64,000 nucleotides of DNA from Comamonas sp. SCN 67-35 (GTDB taxonomy: Bacteria > Pseudomonadota > Gammaproteobacteria > Burkholderiales > Burkholderiaceae_C), in NCBI GenBank assembly GCA_001725255.1, contig MEFV01000021.1, forward strand, positions 1-64,000. Direction: 5' to 3'. The notes beneath the pieces are model-generated. The model was not told the origin of the DNA, did not search any database, and saw only the letters and a list, made by a program, of their open reading frames with translations. The position numbers and the translations under genes were made by a program. The number at the start of each line of letters is the position of its first letter. Position 1 is the stretch's first letter. Positions 1 through 11,614 of the stretch are shown here, in pieces.

Positions 1-33
1 GCACAGGCTGAGTCCAAGGTCTTGCTGCTTCAT
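1..33 (-). other. Possible 5' end of an IS5-type transposase, cut by window edge
   Basis: Eleven codons starting from an ATG read MKQQDLGLSLC up to the window edge. From memory, several IS5-family transposases begin with a very similar MKQ-x-DLGL stretch, so this may be the first few residues of one, lying on the minus strand and leaving the window. There is no clear ribosome binding site, no terminal inverted repeat that I can define, and eleven residues are far too few to be sure. The stretch 34-163 between it and the next gene holds nothing else I recognise. Confidence 0.25.
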
Positions 34-163
34 GGGTCGATTGTTGCAGTTGCGCGTGCATCAGACCATCAGGGAGAGCACGGGTTTTGAACATCTTCCA
101 TAAGCGGTTACTGAAGTGATTGCTGCATTGTGAACGGCTTTGACCAGGCGTGCAGTTGCGGTG

Positions 164-664
164 TCAATCGGGTAGTTCGGCGTCCGGCTGGTTGAGAAAA
201 ACCATCAGAACCAGCAGCGTGATGTGCAGGCGAAAGGCCGCCGTCTGGCCGTTCCATTCGCGTGACTGCCACATCAGGAACCACTCGCCACCCACCACCG
301 TGAAGCCCGCGAACCAGAGCAGGAAACCCGTGAGAGCGCCGGCCATGGCCCACTGCCTGGCGCGGGCAAACGCCTGCGCGCTGGCGCGCCGCGCACGCCA
401 CATGGCGATCGCGCCCCAGGCGAGCAGCGCGGCGGTGAGCGCTTCAACGGCGATGATGAGGGCATAGGCCGCATGCCACAGCGCGGGGGTGTCGATCGCG
501 CGCCAGCGTGCCCGGCTGCCCGCGAAGATCGTGTCCATGGCCAGCACGTGGCGCACGAAGGCGAAGTTGGAGCCGTAATCCGTCAGGTTGTTGAAGCTCA
601 CCAGCGCGGCGAAGAGGGCGAGGGCGGCCGTCACGGCCACCTTGGCGAAGCGTGTTGTCAGCAT
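164..664 (-). CDS. DUF2165 family small integral membrane protein
   Basis: A protein of 166 residues from the ATG at 664. An upstream in-frame start at 727 would add 21 residues that do not look like a leader, so the start before LTTRFAKVAV is preferred because it places a hydrophobic helix right at the N-terminus. It has about four membrane segments, and a periplasmic loop with NNLTDYGSNF and the WQSREWNGQ motif near the C-terminus, both typical of DUF2165. The function of the family is unknown. The gene is divergent from the carbonic anhydrase gene, with 96 bp between the two starts. Confidence 0.75.
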   Translation of the reverse strand: MLTTRFAKVAVTAALALFAALVSFNNLTDYGSNFAFVRHVLAMDTIFAGSRARWRAIDTPALWHAAYALIIAVEALTAALLAWGAIAMWRARRASAQAFARARQWAMAGALTGFLLWFAGFTVVGGEWFLMWQSREWNGQTAAFRLHITLLVLMVFLNQPDAELPD

Positions 665-760
665 CTGTGAAATGATAGGTGCCGAGGATTCATTGCCAAG
701 CGCTCGCTTGCCCTCATTGCCGCGCACGGCAAAGCTGTGCTTTCATTTCAAGGAGACTTC

Positions 761-1471
761 ATGCCGCCCCACCTCAACCGTCGCCAGGGCCTGCAGGCCC
801 TCACCGCTCTCGCCACCGGCCTGCTGGCCGCGCCCGTGCTGGCGCGCAATGACTGCGCCGTGTTCACGCGCGAGACGCAGGCCGGGGTCACGCCCGATGC
901 GGCGCTCAAGCGGCTGCAGGAGGGCAACGCGCGCTTTGTCGCAGGGGAGACCATTCACTGCGATCTGCGCCAGCAGGTGCGCGAGACGGCGAAAGGGCAG
1001 GCACCGTTCGCGGCGGTGGTGGGCTGCATCGACAGCCGCGTGCCGCCCGAGCTGGTGTTCGACCAGCGCATCGGCGACATCTTCGCGGCGCGCGTGGCGG
1101 GCAACATCGTCAACGACGACATCCTGGGCAGCCTGGAATTCGCGACGCAGCTCGCGGGCTCCAGCCTCATCGTGGTGCTGGGGCACACCGAGTGCGGCGC
1201 GATCAAGGGCGCGGTCGATGATGCGAAGCTCGGGCACCTGACCGGCCTGCTGGCGCAGATCCGCCCATCGCTGGCGGCGCTCAAATACGAAGGCGTGCCC
1301 AGCTCCAGGGACAAGGCGCTGGTGCAGCGCGTGGCCGAGCGCAACGTGCAGGACACCGTTGCGCGCACGGCGCGCGCGCCGGTGCTGGCCGCGCGCGTGC
1401 AGGCGGGGCAGCTGAAGGTGGTGGGCGCGATGCACGACGTGGCCACCGGCGCCATCCGCTGGATGTCCTGA
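761..1471 (+). CDS. Exported beta-class carbonic anhydrase
   Basis: Interconverts CO2 and bicarbonate with a zinc ion. The protein has 236 residues from the ATG at 761, which has a good AAGGAG ribosome site; an in-frame ATG at 737 has none. The N-terminus, LNRRQGLQALTALATGLLAAPVLA, shows a twin arginine and a hydrophobic stretch ending in an Ala-x-Ala site, so export by Tat or Sec is likely. The zinc-binding motifs of the beta class are present: GCIDSR (Cys, with Asp-Arg) and GHTECGA (His and Cys). A bidirectional terminator follows, shared with carB. Periplasmic placement is inferred from the signal peptide only. Confidence 0.9.
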   Translation: MPPHLNRRQGLQALTALATGLLAAPVLARNDCAVFTRETQAGVTPDAALKRLQEGNARFVAGETIHCDLRQQVRETAKGQAPFAAVVGCIDSRVPPELVFDQRIGDIFAARVAGNIVNDDILGSLEFATQLAGSSLIVVLGHTECGAIKGAVDDAKLGHLTGLLAQIRPSLAALKYEGVPSSRDKALVQRVAERNVQDTVARTARAPVLAARVQAGQLKVVGAMHDVATGAIRWMS

Positions 1472-1485
1472 TCGCTCAGCCATGA

Positions 1486-1511
1486 AAAAGGCCACCCGCG
1501 GGTGGCCTTTG
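1486..1511. terminator. Bidirectional intrinsic terminator between carbonic anhydrase gene and carB
   Basis: The perfect stem AAGGCCACCC / GGGTGGCCTT is flanked by an A-run on the left and a T-run on the right, so it can end transcription from both convergent genes. Confidence 0.85.
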
Positions 1512-1530
1512 CCATGCATGCCTGTCGGGC

Positions 1531-4809
<3,279 letters not shown>

Positions 4810-4821
4810 GGTGTTCTTGCC

Positions 4822-5199
4822 TTAATTGTTTTGTGGTGCGCTGGCCGGGCGCGTCGCCAGGCGCTGCAGCAGCTTTTGCGCGCGCTCGGCAGGCAGGTTC
4901 TTTTGCATGAGCTGCAGCAGGCCGTCGCCCTCCACGAGCGGGCGCAGCACGGCGGCTTCGGCGTCGTGAAAGCTCGCGTCCCACTCGGCGAGCGTGCCAT
5001 CGAAGGTGGCGTCGTCCCAGGTTTTTCCCTTGGCCACGAGCGTGACGAGCGGCATGGCCTTGCGCTCGATGAAGGCCTTCTTGTAGGGCTTTTGCTGCCA
5101 GCGCTCGACAAACCAGGCGCGGTGCGCGGGCTCGAGCGTGAGCAATCGCCTGGCGACGGCCTTTTCGAGCATGGCTTGCGGGAAGCTGAAGAGTTTCAT
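4822..5199 (-). CDS. Unrecognised small protein encoded between carA and carB
   Basis: Encodes 125 residues, basic and largely helical in character, with no signal peptide, no membrane helix and no cysteine or metal motif. It begins MKLFSFPQAMLEKAVARR and is rich in Trp, Lys and Glu (WFVERWQQKPYKKAF). It lies 16 bp after carA and 12 bp before carB in the same direction, so it is almost certainly co-transcribed with both carbamoyl-phosphate synthase subunits. I do not recognise the family. A role linked to CarAB assembly or regulation is a guess from position alone. Confidence 0.7.
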   Translation of the reverse strand: MKLFSFPQAMLEKAVARRLLTLEPAHRAWFVERWQQKPYKKAFIERKAMPLVTLVAKGKTWDDATFDGTLAEWDASFHDAEAAVLRPLVEGDGLLQLMQKNLPAERAQKLLQRLATRPASAPQNN

Positions 5200-5215
5200 G
5201 GCGCTGGTGCGTGGC

Positions 5216-6388
5216 TCAGCCGGCCTTGGCCGCGTGGATCAGGTCGGTGAAGCGGTCGAACAGGTAGTCCACGTCGTGCAGGCCGGGCGAAGCCTCGGGG
5301 TGGCCCTGGAAGCTGAACATGGGCTTGGTCTTGCACTTCATGCCCTGCAGCGTGCCATCGAACAGGCTGACGTGCGTGGCGCGCAGGCTGTCGGGCAAAT
5401 CCTTCATGTCCACCGCGAAGCCGTGGTTCTGGCTGGTAATGGCCACGCGGCCGTTGTCCAGGTCTTTCACCGGGTGGTTGGCGCCGTGGTGGCCGTGCGT
5501 CATCTTGAAGGTCTTGGCGCCGCTGGCCAGCGCCATGATCTGGTGGCCCAGGCAGATGCCGAACACCGGAATATCGCTGGCCATGATCTCGCGCACCGCA
5601 GCCACCGCGTAGTCGCACGCGGCGGGGTCGCCGGGGCCGTTGGAGAGGAAGATGCCGTCGGGCTGCATCGCGAAGACCTCGGCCGCCGGTGTCTGCGCGG
5701 GCACGACGGTGACGCTGCAGCCGCGCTCGGCCAGCAGACGCAGGATGTTGCGCTTGATGCCGAAGTCGTAGGCCACCACGCGCCAGCGCGGCTCGGTCAA
5801 GCTGCCGTAGCCCTTGCCAAGCTGCCACTTGGTCTGATTCCAGGTGTAGGTTTCCCTCGTGGAGACCACCTTGGCCAGGTCCAGTCCCGTCATGTCGGGC
5901 ACGGCCCGCGCGGCGGCGACGGCCTCGTCGATGCGCGCCGGCGTGACGGTTTCGCCCTCGGCCAGCGCCACGATGGCGCCGTTTTGCGCCCCGTGTTCGC
6001 GCAGGTGGCGCGTCAAGCGCCGGGTGTCGATGTTGGCGATCGCCACCGTGGCGTGGCGCCGCAGGTAGGCGGGCAGCGTCTCGCCCATGCGCCAGTTGCT
6101 CGCGAGCAGCGGCAGATCCTTGATGACGAGGCCGGCGGCATGCACCTGGCCGGATTCGTTGTCTTCCTCGTTGGTGCCGTAGTTGCCGATGTGCGGGTAG
6201 GTGAGCGTGACGATCTGGCGGCAGTAGCTCGGGTCGGTGAGGATTTCCTGGTAGCCGGTCATCGCGGTGTTGAACACCACTTCACCGCAGGCGCTGCCAG
6301 CGGCCCCGATCGAGTTGCCTGTGAAGACCGTTCCATCGGCCAGCGCCAGAATCGCGGGCGGGAAGGTGGGCTTGAGTGACGAAAGCAC
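5216..6388 (-). CDS. carA: Carbamoyl-phosphate synthase small (glutaminase) subunit
   Basis: Hydrolyses glutamine and passes ammonia to CarB. The N-terminal CPSase_sm domain ([30 protein letters not shown]) is followed by a class I glutamine amidotransferase domain with the nucleophile Cys in GICLGHQIM and His/Glu in GHPEASPG. The family usually starts just before LADGT-like sequence, so I choose the GTG at 6388, which has GGAG six bases upstream, giving 390 residues; the in-frame ATG at 6439 would add a 17-residue tail lying inside the leader region. The gene is followed by the unknown small gene and carB. Confidence 0.95.
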   Translation of the reverse strand: MLSSLKPTFPPAILALADGTVFTGNSIGAAGSACGEVVFNTAMTGYQEILTDPSYCRQIVTLTYPHIGNYGTNEEDNESGQVHAAGLVIKDLPLLASNWRMGETLPAYLRRHATVAIANIDTRRLTRHLREHGAQNGAIVALAEGETVTPARIDEAVAAARAVPDMTGLDLAKVVSTRETYTWNQTKWQLGKGYGSLTEPRWRVVAYDFGIKRNILRLLAERGCSVTVVPAQTPAAEVFAMQPDGIFLSNGPGDPAACDYAVAAVREIMASDIPVFGICLGHQIMALASGAKTFKMTHGHHGANHPVKDLDNGRVAITSQNHGFAVDMKDLPDSLRATHVSLFDGTLQGMKCKTKPMFSFQGHPEASPGLHDVDYLFDRFTDLIHAAKAG

Positions 6389-6409
6389 GGGTTTCTCCGA
6401 AAAGCTCGG

Positions 6410-6484
6410 GTCGCCCGGTCGCGCTCGGAAGGAATGCATCCTGGGCGCGGTTTTCGAAGCTTGCTTTGGATGCTGCCGGGCGAC
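6410..6484 (-). promoter_or_regulatory. Structured 5' leader of carA (nested inverted repeats)
   Basis: Between the carA start and the divergent ubiG gene there are two nested perfect inverted repeats. The outer one is GTCGCCCGG (6410-6418) with CCGGGCGAC (6476-6484); the inner one is GCATCC (6436-6441) with GGATGC (6468-6473). In carA RNA they would form a stacked hairpin just upstream of the start. A TAAAAT-like -10 on the minus strand at about 6507-6514 would place the hairpin inside the transcript. A regulatory role is inferred. Confidence 0.4.
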
Positions 6485-6590
6485 TGTTGTATGGAAAAGC
6501 CTTTCATTTTAATGCTTTGCGCCACGGCTCGCCCGGCGGGTGTGAAAAACGGCACAGGGCGTCGCCGTTGCCGGGTGTGACAATGCAGGC

Positions 6591-7304
6591 ATGAGCGCTT
6601 CCGTCAATGCCGACCCAGCCGAGCTGGAAAAATTCTCCGAGCTGGCCCACCGCTGGTGGGATGCCGAGGGCGAGTTTCGCCCCTTGCATCAGATCAATCC
6701 GCTGCGCCTGGCGTGGATCGACGGCATCGCCGCCTTGGCGGGCAAGCAGGTGCTGGACGTGGGCTGCGGTGGCGGCATTCTGGCCGAGGCCATGGCGCGC
6801 AGCGGTGCGCGGGTTACGGGTATCGACCTCGCCACCAAGCCGCTGCGCGTGGCGCAACTGCATGCGCTGGAGACGGGCGTGAGCGGCCTGGATTACCGCG
6901 AGGTGAGTGCCGAGGCGCTGGCCGACGAGGCGCCGGCGAGCTTCGATGTGGTGACGTGCATGGAAATGCTCGAGCACGTGCCGGATCCGGCCTCGGTGGT
7001 GGCGGCCTGCGCGCGGCTGGTCAAGCCCGGCGGCTGGGTGTTTTTCTCCACCATCAACCGCAATCCCAAATCCTTCGCGTTCGCCATCGTGGGCGCGGAA
7101 TACGTGCTCAAGCTGCTGCCGCGTGGCACGCACGAGTGGAGCCGCTTCATCACGCCCAGCGAACTGGCCGCCGCCTGCCGTGCGGCGCAGCTCGACGTGC
7201 GGCAGATGCGCGGCATGCAGTACAACCCGCTCACGCGCCGCTACTGGCTGGACGGCGACACACGTGTGAACTACCTCGTTGCCACGCAGCGGCCTGCGGC
7301 ATGA
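6591..7304 (+). CDS. ubiG: Ubiquinone biosynthesis O-methyltransferase UbiG
   Basis: A SAM-dependent O-methyltransferase that acts twice in ubiquinone synthesis. The 237-residue protein has a class I methyltransferase fold: [16 protein letters not shown] (motif I, about residues 54-69), the acidic GIDLA, and the UbiG-typical [15 protein letters not shown] and [12 protein letters not shown] segments. The family length is close to 235-240. The stop overlaps the start of gph by ATGA, so the two are translationally coupled; ubiG-gph is a common pair in betaproteobacteria. It is divergent from carA. Confidence 0.96.
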   Translation: MSASVNADPAELEKFSELAHRWWDAEGEFRPLHQINPLRLAWIDGIAALAGKQVLDVGCGGGILAEAMARSGARVTGIDLATKPLRVAQLHALETGVSGLDYREVSAEALADEAPASFDVVTCMEMLEHVPDPASVVAACARLVKPGGWVFFSTINRNPKSFAFAIVGAEYVLKLLPRGTHEWSRFITPSELAAACRAAQLDVRQMRGMQYNPLTRRYWLDGDTRVNYLVATQRPAA

Positions 7305-7972
7305 GCGGCGCGGTGTTTCATGGCGTGCGGGCGGTGCTGTTCGATCTGGACGGCACCTTGATCGACAGCGCGCCGGACCTGGGCGCCGCCGCCGAGCAGA
7401 TGCGCGTGGCGCGGGGCCTGGCGCCGCTGGGCGTGGCCCGCTACCGCTCGTCGGCCGGCATGGGCGCGCGCGGCATGATGGGCGTGGCCTTTGGCGTCAC
7501 ACCCGAGCAGCCCGGGTTTGCCGTGCTGCGCGAGGAGTTTTTCGACCGTTACGAGGCCTGCATCCATGACAGCACGCGGGTGTTCGAGGGTGTGCCGCTG
7601 CTTGTCGATGCGCTGCGGCAGCGGGGCCTCAGGTGGGGCGTGGTCACCAACAAATACGAGCGTTTCACGCGGCTCATCGCGGCGCGGCTGCCGCTGTTTT
7701 CAAGCAGCAGCTGCCTCGTGAGCGGCGACACCACGGCGCACCTCAAGCCCAACCCCGCATCGCTGCTGGAGGCCTGCCGCCGGCTCGATCTGGCGCCGTC
7801 GCAGTGCATCTACGTGGGCGACGATGAGCGCGACGTGGCGGCCGGGCAGGCGGCCGGGATGGGGACGGTGGCGGCGCTTTACGGATACCTCGGCGTGGAC
7901 GCCCGGGCGCAGGAGTGGGGGGCGGATGCGAGCATCGGGCATCCGATGGAGTGTTTGGGGTTGCTGGGGTAG
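7301..7972 (+). CDS. gph: HAD-family phosphatase, phosphoglycolate phosphatase-like
   Basis: A predicted HAD hydrolase of 223 residues that probably removes the phosphate from 2-phosphoglycolate. The nucleophile motif is [17 protein letters not shown] (Asp13 and Asp15), motif II is WGVVTNKY, Lys is in the HLKPNPAS segment, and the acidic motif IV is [16 protein letters not shown]. The start overlaps the ubiG stop by ATGA. Gph substrate specificity is inferred from the ubiG neighbourhood and the overall sequence; other phosphosugars are possible. Some sequences of this type act on N-acetylmuramate-6-phosphate (MupP). Confidence 0.85.
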   Translation: MSGAVFHGVRAVLFDLDGTLIDSAPDLGAAAEQMRVARGLAPLGVARYRSSAGMGARGMMGVAFGVTPEQPGFAVLREEFFDRYEACIHDSTRVFEGVPLLVDALRQRGLRWGVVTNKYERFTRLIAARLPLFSSSSCLVSGDTTAHLKPNPASLLEACRRLDLAPSQCIYVGDDERDVAAGQAAGMGTVAALYGYLGVDARAQEWGADASIGHPMECLGLLG

Positions 7973-8107
7973 TTTTTTCCTTGCCCCTTTGGGGAGAGGG
8001 CTGGGGCCTGGGGCTTTCGCATCACCCTGTTCTTCGCACGGTTCCGGGGCCGGGGCGAGACCCGGCTCCCCAATCGTGCAAAGCGCAGGGCAACGCAAAG
8101 CCCCCTC
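7973..8107. repeat. Intergenic GC-rich repeat-like segment between convergent genes
   Basis: This 135-bp gap begins with a T-run and the CCCC-TTT-GGGG mini-palindrome, followed by GAGAGGGCTGGGGCCTGGGGC. It resembles short hairpin-forming intergenic repeats scattered through Comamonadaceae genomes. No gene is visible. It may serve as the terminator of the two convergent genes. Confidence 0.35.
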
Positions 8108-8704
8108 TCACAACAACAACTCCCCCACCCGCTCCCGCACCTTCGGCAACAACTCCTGCTCGAACCACGGGTTGTTCTTGAGCCAGCCGTTGTTGCGCGG
8201 GCTCGGGTGCGGCAGCACCAGCGTGTGCGGCCACCAGCGCTGCCATTGCCGCACGGCTTCGGTCACGCCCATCTTCTTCGCATCGGGTACGTGCCAGGCC
8301 AGCGCGTAGACGCCAATCACCACGGTGAGTTCGATGGCGGGCAGCTGCGCCATCACGCGCTTTCTCCACAGCGGCGCGCATTCGGGGCGCGGCGGCGCGT
8401 CGCCCGAGCCCTTGGCCGCGCGGCCGGGGTAGCAGAAGCCCATGGGCACGATGGCGACCTTCTCGCGGTCGTAGAACACCTCTTCGCTCATGCCCAGCCA
8501 CTCGCGCAGGCGCCGGCCGCTGGCGTCGTTGAACGGAATGCCCGTCTGGTGCACCTTGATGCCGGGCGCCTGGCTCGCGAGCAGGATGCGCGCGCCGTGG
8601 CCCGCCTGCAGCACCGGGCGCGGCCCCAGCGGCAGGAAGGGGGCGCAGACGGTGCAGGCGCGGATGTCGCGCAGAAGTTTGTCGAGGGAACGTTGCGAGG
8701 CCAT
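8108..8704 (-). CDS. Uracil-DNA-glycosylase superfamily protein
   Basis: A probable base-excision enzyme of 198 residues from the ATG at 8704 (an upstream in-frame ATG at 8758 overlaps rarA and is less likely). It shows a CTVC pair near the N-terminus, the active-site-like segment ASQAPGIKVHQTGIPFND, and the HPSPRNNGW motif near residue 170 that corresponds to UDG motif 2. It lacks the four cysteines of a standard family 4/5 iron-sulfur cluster. It diverges from rarA. Assignment to the superfamily is firm; the exact substrate is not known. Confidence 0.8.
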   Translation of the reverse strand: MASQRSLDKLLRDIRACTVCAPFLPLGPRPVLQAGHGARILLASQAPGIKVHQTGIPFNDASGRRLREWLGMSEEVFYDREKVAIVPMGFCYPGRAAKGSGDAPPRPECAPLWRKRVMAQLPAIELTVVIGVYALAWHVPDAKKMGVTEAVRQWQRWWPHTLVLPHPSPRNNGWLKNNPWFEQELLPKVRERVGELLL

Positions 8705-8751
8705 GCCTGCATTGTCCGACCGGGCGGCGCGACGGGCCGCTACCATCATGC

Positions 8752-10092
8752 ATGTCACTACTTGCAGCTGCCGCAGCGATGAAACCGGCTTCTCCCCACA
8801 CCCCCCTGGCCGAGCGCCTGCGCCCGCGCCAGCTTTCCGAGGTGATCGGCCAGCCGCAGGTGCTCGGGCCGGGCAAGCCGCTGCGCCTGGCGTTCGAATC
8901 CGGGCAGCCGCATTCGTGCATCCTCTGGGGGCCGCCGGGCACGGGCAAGACGACGATCGCGCGGCTCATGGCGCAGGCGTTCGACGCGCAGTTCATCGCC
9001 ATCAGCGCGGTGCTGGGCGGCGTGAAGGACATCCGCGAGGCGGTCGAGCTGGCCGAGAAGGCGCGGGACAGCCTCACGCCGCAGCGCACCATCGTTTTCG
9101 TCGATGAGGTGCACCGCTTCAACAAGGCGCAGCAGGACGCGTTTTTGCCGCACGTGGAAAGCGGCTTGTTCACCTTCGTCGGCGCGACCACCGAGAACCC
9201 CTCGTTCGAGGTGAACTCGGCGCTGCTCTCGCGTGCCACGGTCTATGTGCTGCAGCCGCTCACGCCCGATGATTTGAAGCAGATCGTGGCCAAGGCGCAG
9301 GCCCTGCAAGCGCTTCCAGCTATCGAAAACGATGCGATCGAGCGGCTGGTGGCGTATGCCGATGGCGATGCGCGGCGCCTCTTGAACACGCTGGAACAGC
9401 TCGCGATCACCGCCGCGCAGGCCCAGGTGGAGACCATCACCGATGCCTGGCTCATCGCCACGCTCGGCCAGCAAATGCGCCGCTACGACAAGGGCGGCGA
9501 GCAGTTCTACGACACCATCAGCGCGCTGCACAAGTCGGTGCGCGGCTCCGACCCCGACGCGGCGCTGTACTGGCTGGTGCGCATGCTCGACGGCGGGGCC
9601 GAACCGAGGTATCTCGCGCGGCGCATCGTGCGCATGGCGTGGGAGGACATTGGCCTGGCCGACCCGCGCGCGATGCAGATCACCAGCGAAGCGGCGCAAA
9701 CGTATGAGCGCCTGGGCAGCCCCGAGGGCGAGCTGGCGCTGGCGCAGGCGGTGATCTACCTGGCCGTCGCGCCCAAGAGCAACGCGGGTTACGTCGCCTA
9801 CAAGAGGGCGCGCGCCCTGGTGGAAAAAGAGGGCACGCGGCCGGTGCCGCTGCACCTGAGAAACGCCCCGACCAAGCTCATGAAGCAGCTCGACTATGGC
9901 AAGGGCTACCGCTACGCGCACGACGAGGAGGGCGGCTTTGCCGCGGGCGAGACCTACCTGCCCGAGGGCATGGAGCCGCCCAACTTTTACGAGCCCGTGC
10001 CGCGCGGGCTGGAAATCAGGATCGCCGAGCGCCTGCGCGAGCTGCGGGCGCGCAATGCGCGTGCCGAAGGGCACGACCCCGCGCGGGAGTGA
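8752..10092 (+). CDS. rarA: Replication-associated recombination protein A (AAA+ ATPase)
   Basis: An AAA+ clamp-loader-like ATPase that acts at stalled replication forks. The 446-residue protein shows PLAERLRPRQLSEVIGQ at the start, Walker A GPPGTGKTT, Walker B with FVDEVHRFNKAQQDAFLP, sensor 1 GATTENPSFEVNSALLSRA, and the C-terminal MgsA tetramerisation domain (YDTISALHKSVRGSDPDAALYWL). The start could be the ATG at 8752 or at 8779; the longer form is given. A 24-bp piece of the dispersed AGCTATC/GCGCTT repeat lies in frame at 9306-9329 and encodes a surface-like insertion. Confidence 0.95.
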   Translation: MSLLAAAAAMKPASPHTPLAERLRPRQLSEVIGQPQVLGPGKPLRLAFESGQPHSCILWGPPGTGKTTIARLMAQAFDAQFIAISAVLGGVKDIREAVELAEKARDSLTPQRTIVFVDEVHRFNKAQQDAFLPHVESGLFTFVGATTENPSFEVNSALLSRATVYVLQPLTPDDLKQIVAKAQALQALPAIENDAIERLVAYADGDARRLLNTLEQLAITAAQAQVETITDAWLIATLGQQMRRYDKGGEQFYDTISALHKSVRGSDPDAALYWLVRMLDGGAEPRYLARRIVRMAWEDIGLADPRAMQITSEAAQTYERLGSPEGELALAQAVIYLAVAPKSNAGYVAYKRARALVEKEGTRPVPLHLRNAPTKLMKQLDYGKGYRYAHDEEGGFAAGETYLPEGMEPPNFYEPVPRGLEIRIAERLRELRARNARAEGHDPARE

Positions 10093-10107
10093 CTGGCTGC
10101 GCCGCTC

Positions 10108-10177
10108 ATACGGTTTTGCATTCAAGCGTAGGACAAGGCGAACCAACGCAGTGATACGTTTGAAGGCGAAACCGTAT
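10108..10177. repeat. 70-bp imperfect palindrome between convergent rarA and pyk
   Basis: The left arm, 10108-10130, begins ATACGGTTTTGC; the right arm, 10155-10177, is its reverse complement with 3 mismatches out of 23. The spacer is 24 bp. The right arm runs into the pyk stop codon. It could act as a transcription terminator or be a REP/MITE-like repeat unit. Confidence 0.7.
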
Positions 10178-11598
10178 CAGGCCACGGCCACGCGCATCAT
10201 GTTGGTGGTGCCGCTTTCGCCGAAGGGCACGCCCGCCAGGATCACGATGGGGCGCCCAGGCTGAGCGAAACCCTGCTCGCGCGCCACCGCCGTGGCCATG
10301 GGGGCGAGCTCGTCGAGCGAGGTGGGATCGGGCACGTGCATGGAGTGCACGCCCCAGGCGAGCGCCAGCTTGCGCGAGGTCGCCAGGTGCGGCGACAGGC
10401 TCAGGATGGGCGCCTGGGGCCGCTCGCGTGCGGCGCGCAGGCTGGTGTGGCCGCTGCTGGTGTAGCAGACGATGGCATCGGCCCTGAGCAGCGCGGCGGC
10501 GCTGCGCATGGCGCTGCACACGGCCTGCGTCACGTTGTGCGTGTCGGCCTCGGTCGCGGCCTGCGAGGCTTCGATGAACTCGCGGTACTGCGGGTCGGAT
10601 TCCGTCCCTTCGATGATGCGGTTCATCATCGTCACGGCCTGCAGCGGATATTGGCCCGCGGCCGATTCGGCCGAGAGCATCACGGCGTCGGCGCCGTCGT
10701 AGATCGCGGTGGCGACGTCCGAGGCCTCGGCGCGCGTGGGCACGGGGCTTTCTATCATCGATTCGAGCATCTGCGTCGCCACGATCACCGGCTTGCCGAG
10801 CTTGCGGCAGAGCTTGACGATGCGTTTCTGGATCGCCGGCACCTGCTCGGCCGGCATTTCCACGCCGAGGTCGCCGCGCGCGACCATCACCGCGTCGGCG
10901 GCGGCCACGACCTCACCGAGCCGCTCGACGGCCGAGGGTTTTTCGAGCTTGGCCAGCAGCGCCGCGCGCCCGGCGATGAGAGCGCGCGCCTCAGTGAGGT
11001 CTTCGGGACGCTGCACGAAGGACAGGGCGATCCAGTCGGCGCCAAGAGAAAGCGCGGTCTCCAGGTCGGCGCGGTCCTTGGCCGTGAGCGCCGAGATCGG
11101 CAGCATCACGCCGGGCACGTTCACGCCCTTGCGCTCGGACAGGCGCCCGCCCACGAGCACCGTGGTGTCGGCGCTCGCGGCGTCGCAGCGCTGCACGCGC
11201 ACGCGCAGCTTGCCGTCGTCGAGCAGCAGTTCGGCGCCGGGCACGAGCGCGGCGAAGATCTCGGGGTGCGGCAGGTTCACGCGCTCCGCGTTGCCCGGCG
11301 CCGGGTCCAGGTCGAAGCGGAATGCCTGGCCCTCCCCGAGCTGCACCGGGCCATCGGCGAAGCGGCCCACGCGCAGTTTCGGCCCCTGCAGGTCCGCGAG
11401 GATGGCGATGGGGCGGCCGGTCTCGCGCTCCACCTCGCGCACCGCGGCAAAGCGCGCGGCGTGGTCCTCGCGCGTGCCGTGGCTGAAGTTCATGCGGAAC
11501 ACGTCCGCCCCCGCCAGGAAGAGCTGGCGGATCATCGCGAGGTCGGAACTCGCGGGGCCCAGGGTGGCGACGATCTTGGCGCGGCGGGTGCGGTGCAT
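10177..11598 (-). CDS. pyk: Pyruvate kinase
   Basis: Transfers phosphate from phosphoenolpyruvate to ADP, making pyruvate. The 473-residue protein begins RRAKIVATLGPASSD, and contains the metal- and substrate-binding core (MNFSHGTREDH, the KLEKPSAVERL segment and MVARGDLGVEMP) followed by the C-terminal allosteric-type domain. It is the last gene of the gcl operon, 16 bp after ttuD, which suggests a dedicated isoenzyme for carbon coming from glyoxylate via glycerate and 2-phosphoglycerate. The stop codon lies within the palindrome shared with rarA. Confidence 0.96.
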   Translation of the reverse strand: MHRTRRAKIVATLGPASSDLAMIRQLFLAGADVFRMNFSHGTREDHAARFAAVREVERETGRPIAILADLQGPKLRVGRFADGPVQLGEGQAFRFDLDPAPGNAERVNLPHPEIFAALVPGAELLLDDGKLRVRVQRCDAASADTTVLVGGRLSERKGVNVPGVMLPISALTAKDRADLETALSLGADWIALSFVQRPEDLTEARALIAGRAALLAKLEKPSAVERLGEVVAAADAVMVARGDLGVEMPAEQVPAIQKRIVKLCRKLGKPVIVATQMLESMIESPVPTRAEASDVATAIYDGADAVMLSAESAAGQYPLQAVTMMNRIIEGTESDPQYREFIEASQAATEADTHNVTQAVCSAMRSAAALLRADAIVCYTSSGHTSLRAARERPQAPILSLSPHLATSRKLALAWGVHSMHVPDPTSLDELAPMATAVAREQGFAQPGRPIVILAGVPFGESGTTNMMRVAVA

Positions 11599-11614
11599 GG
11601 TGGTGGTGTGTGTT

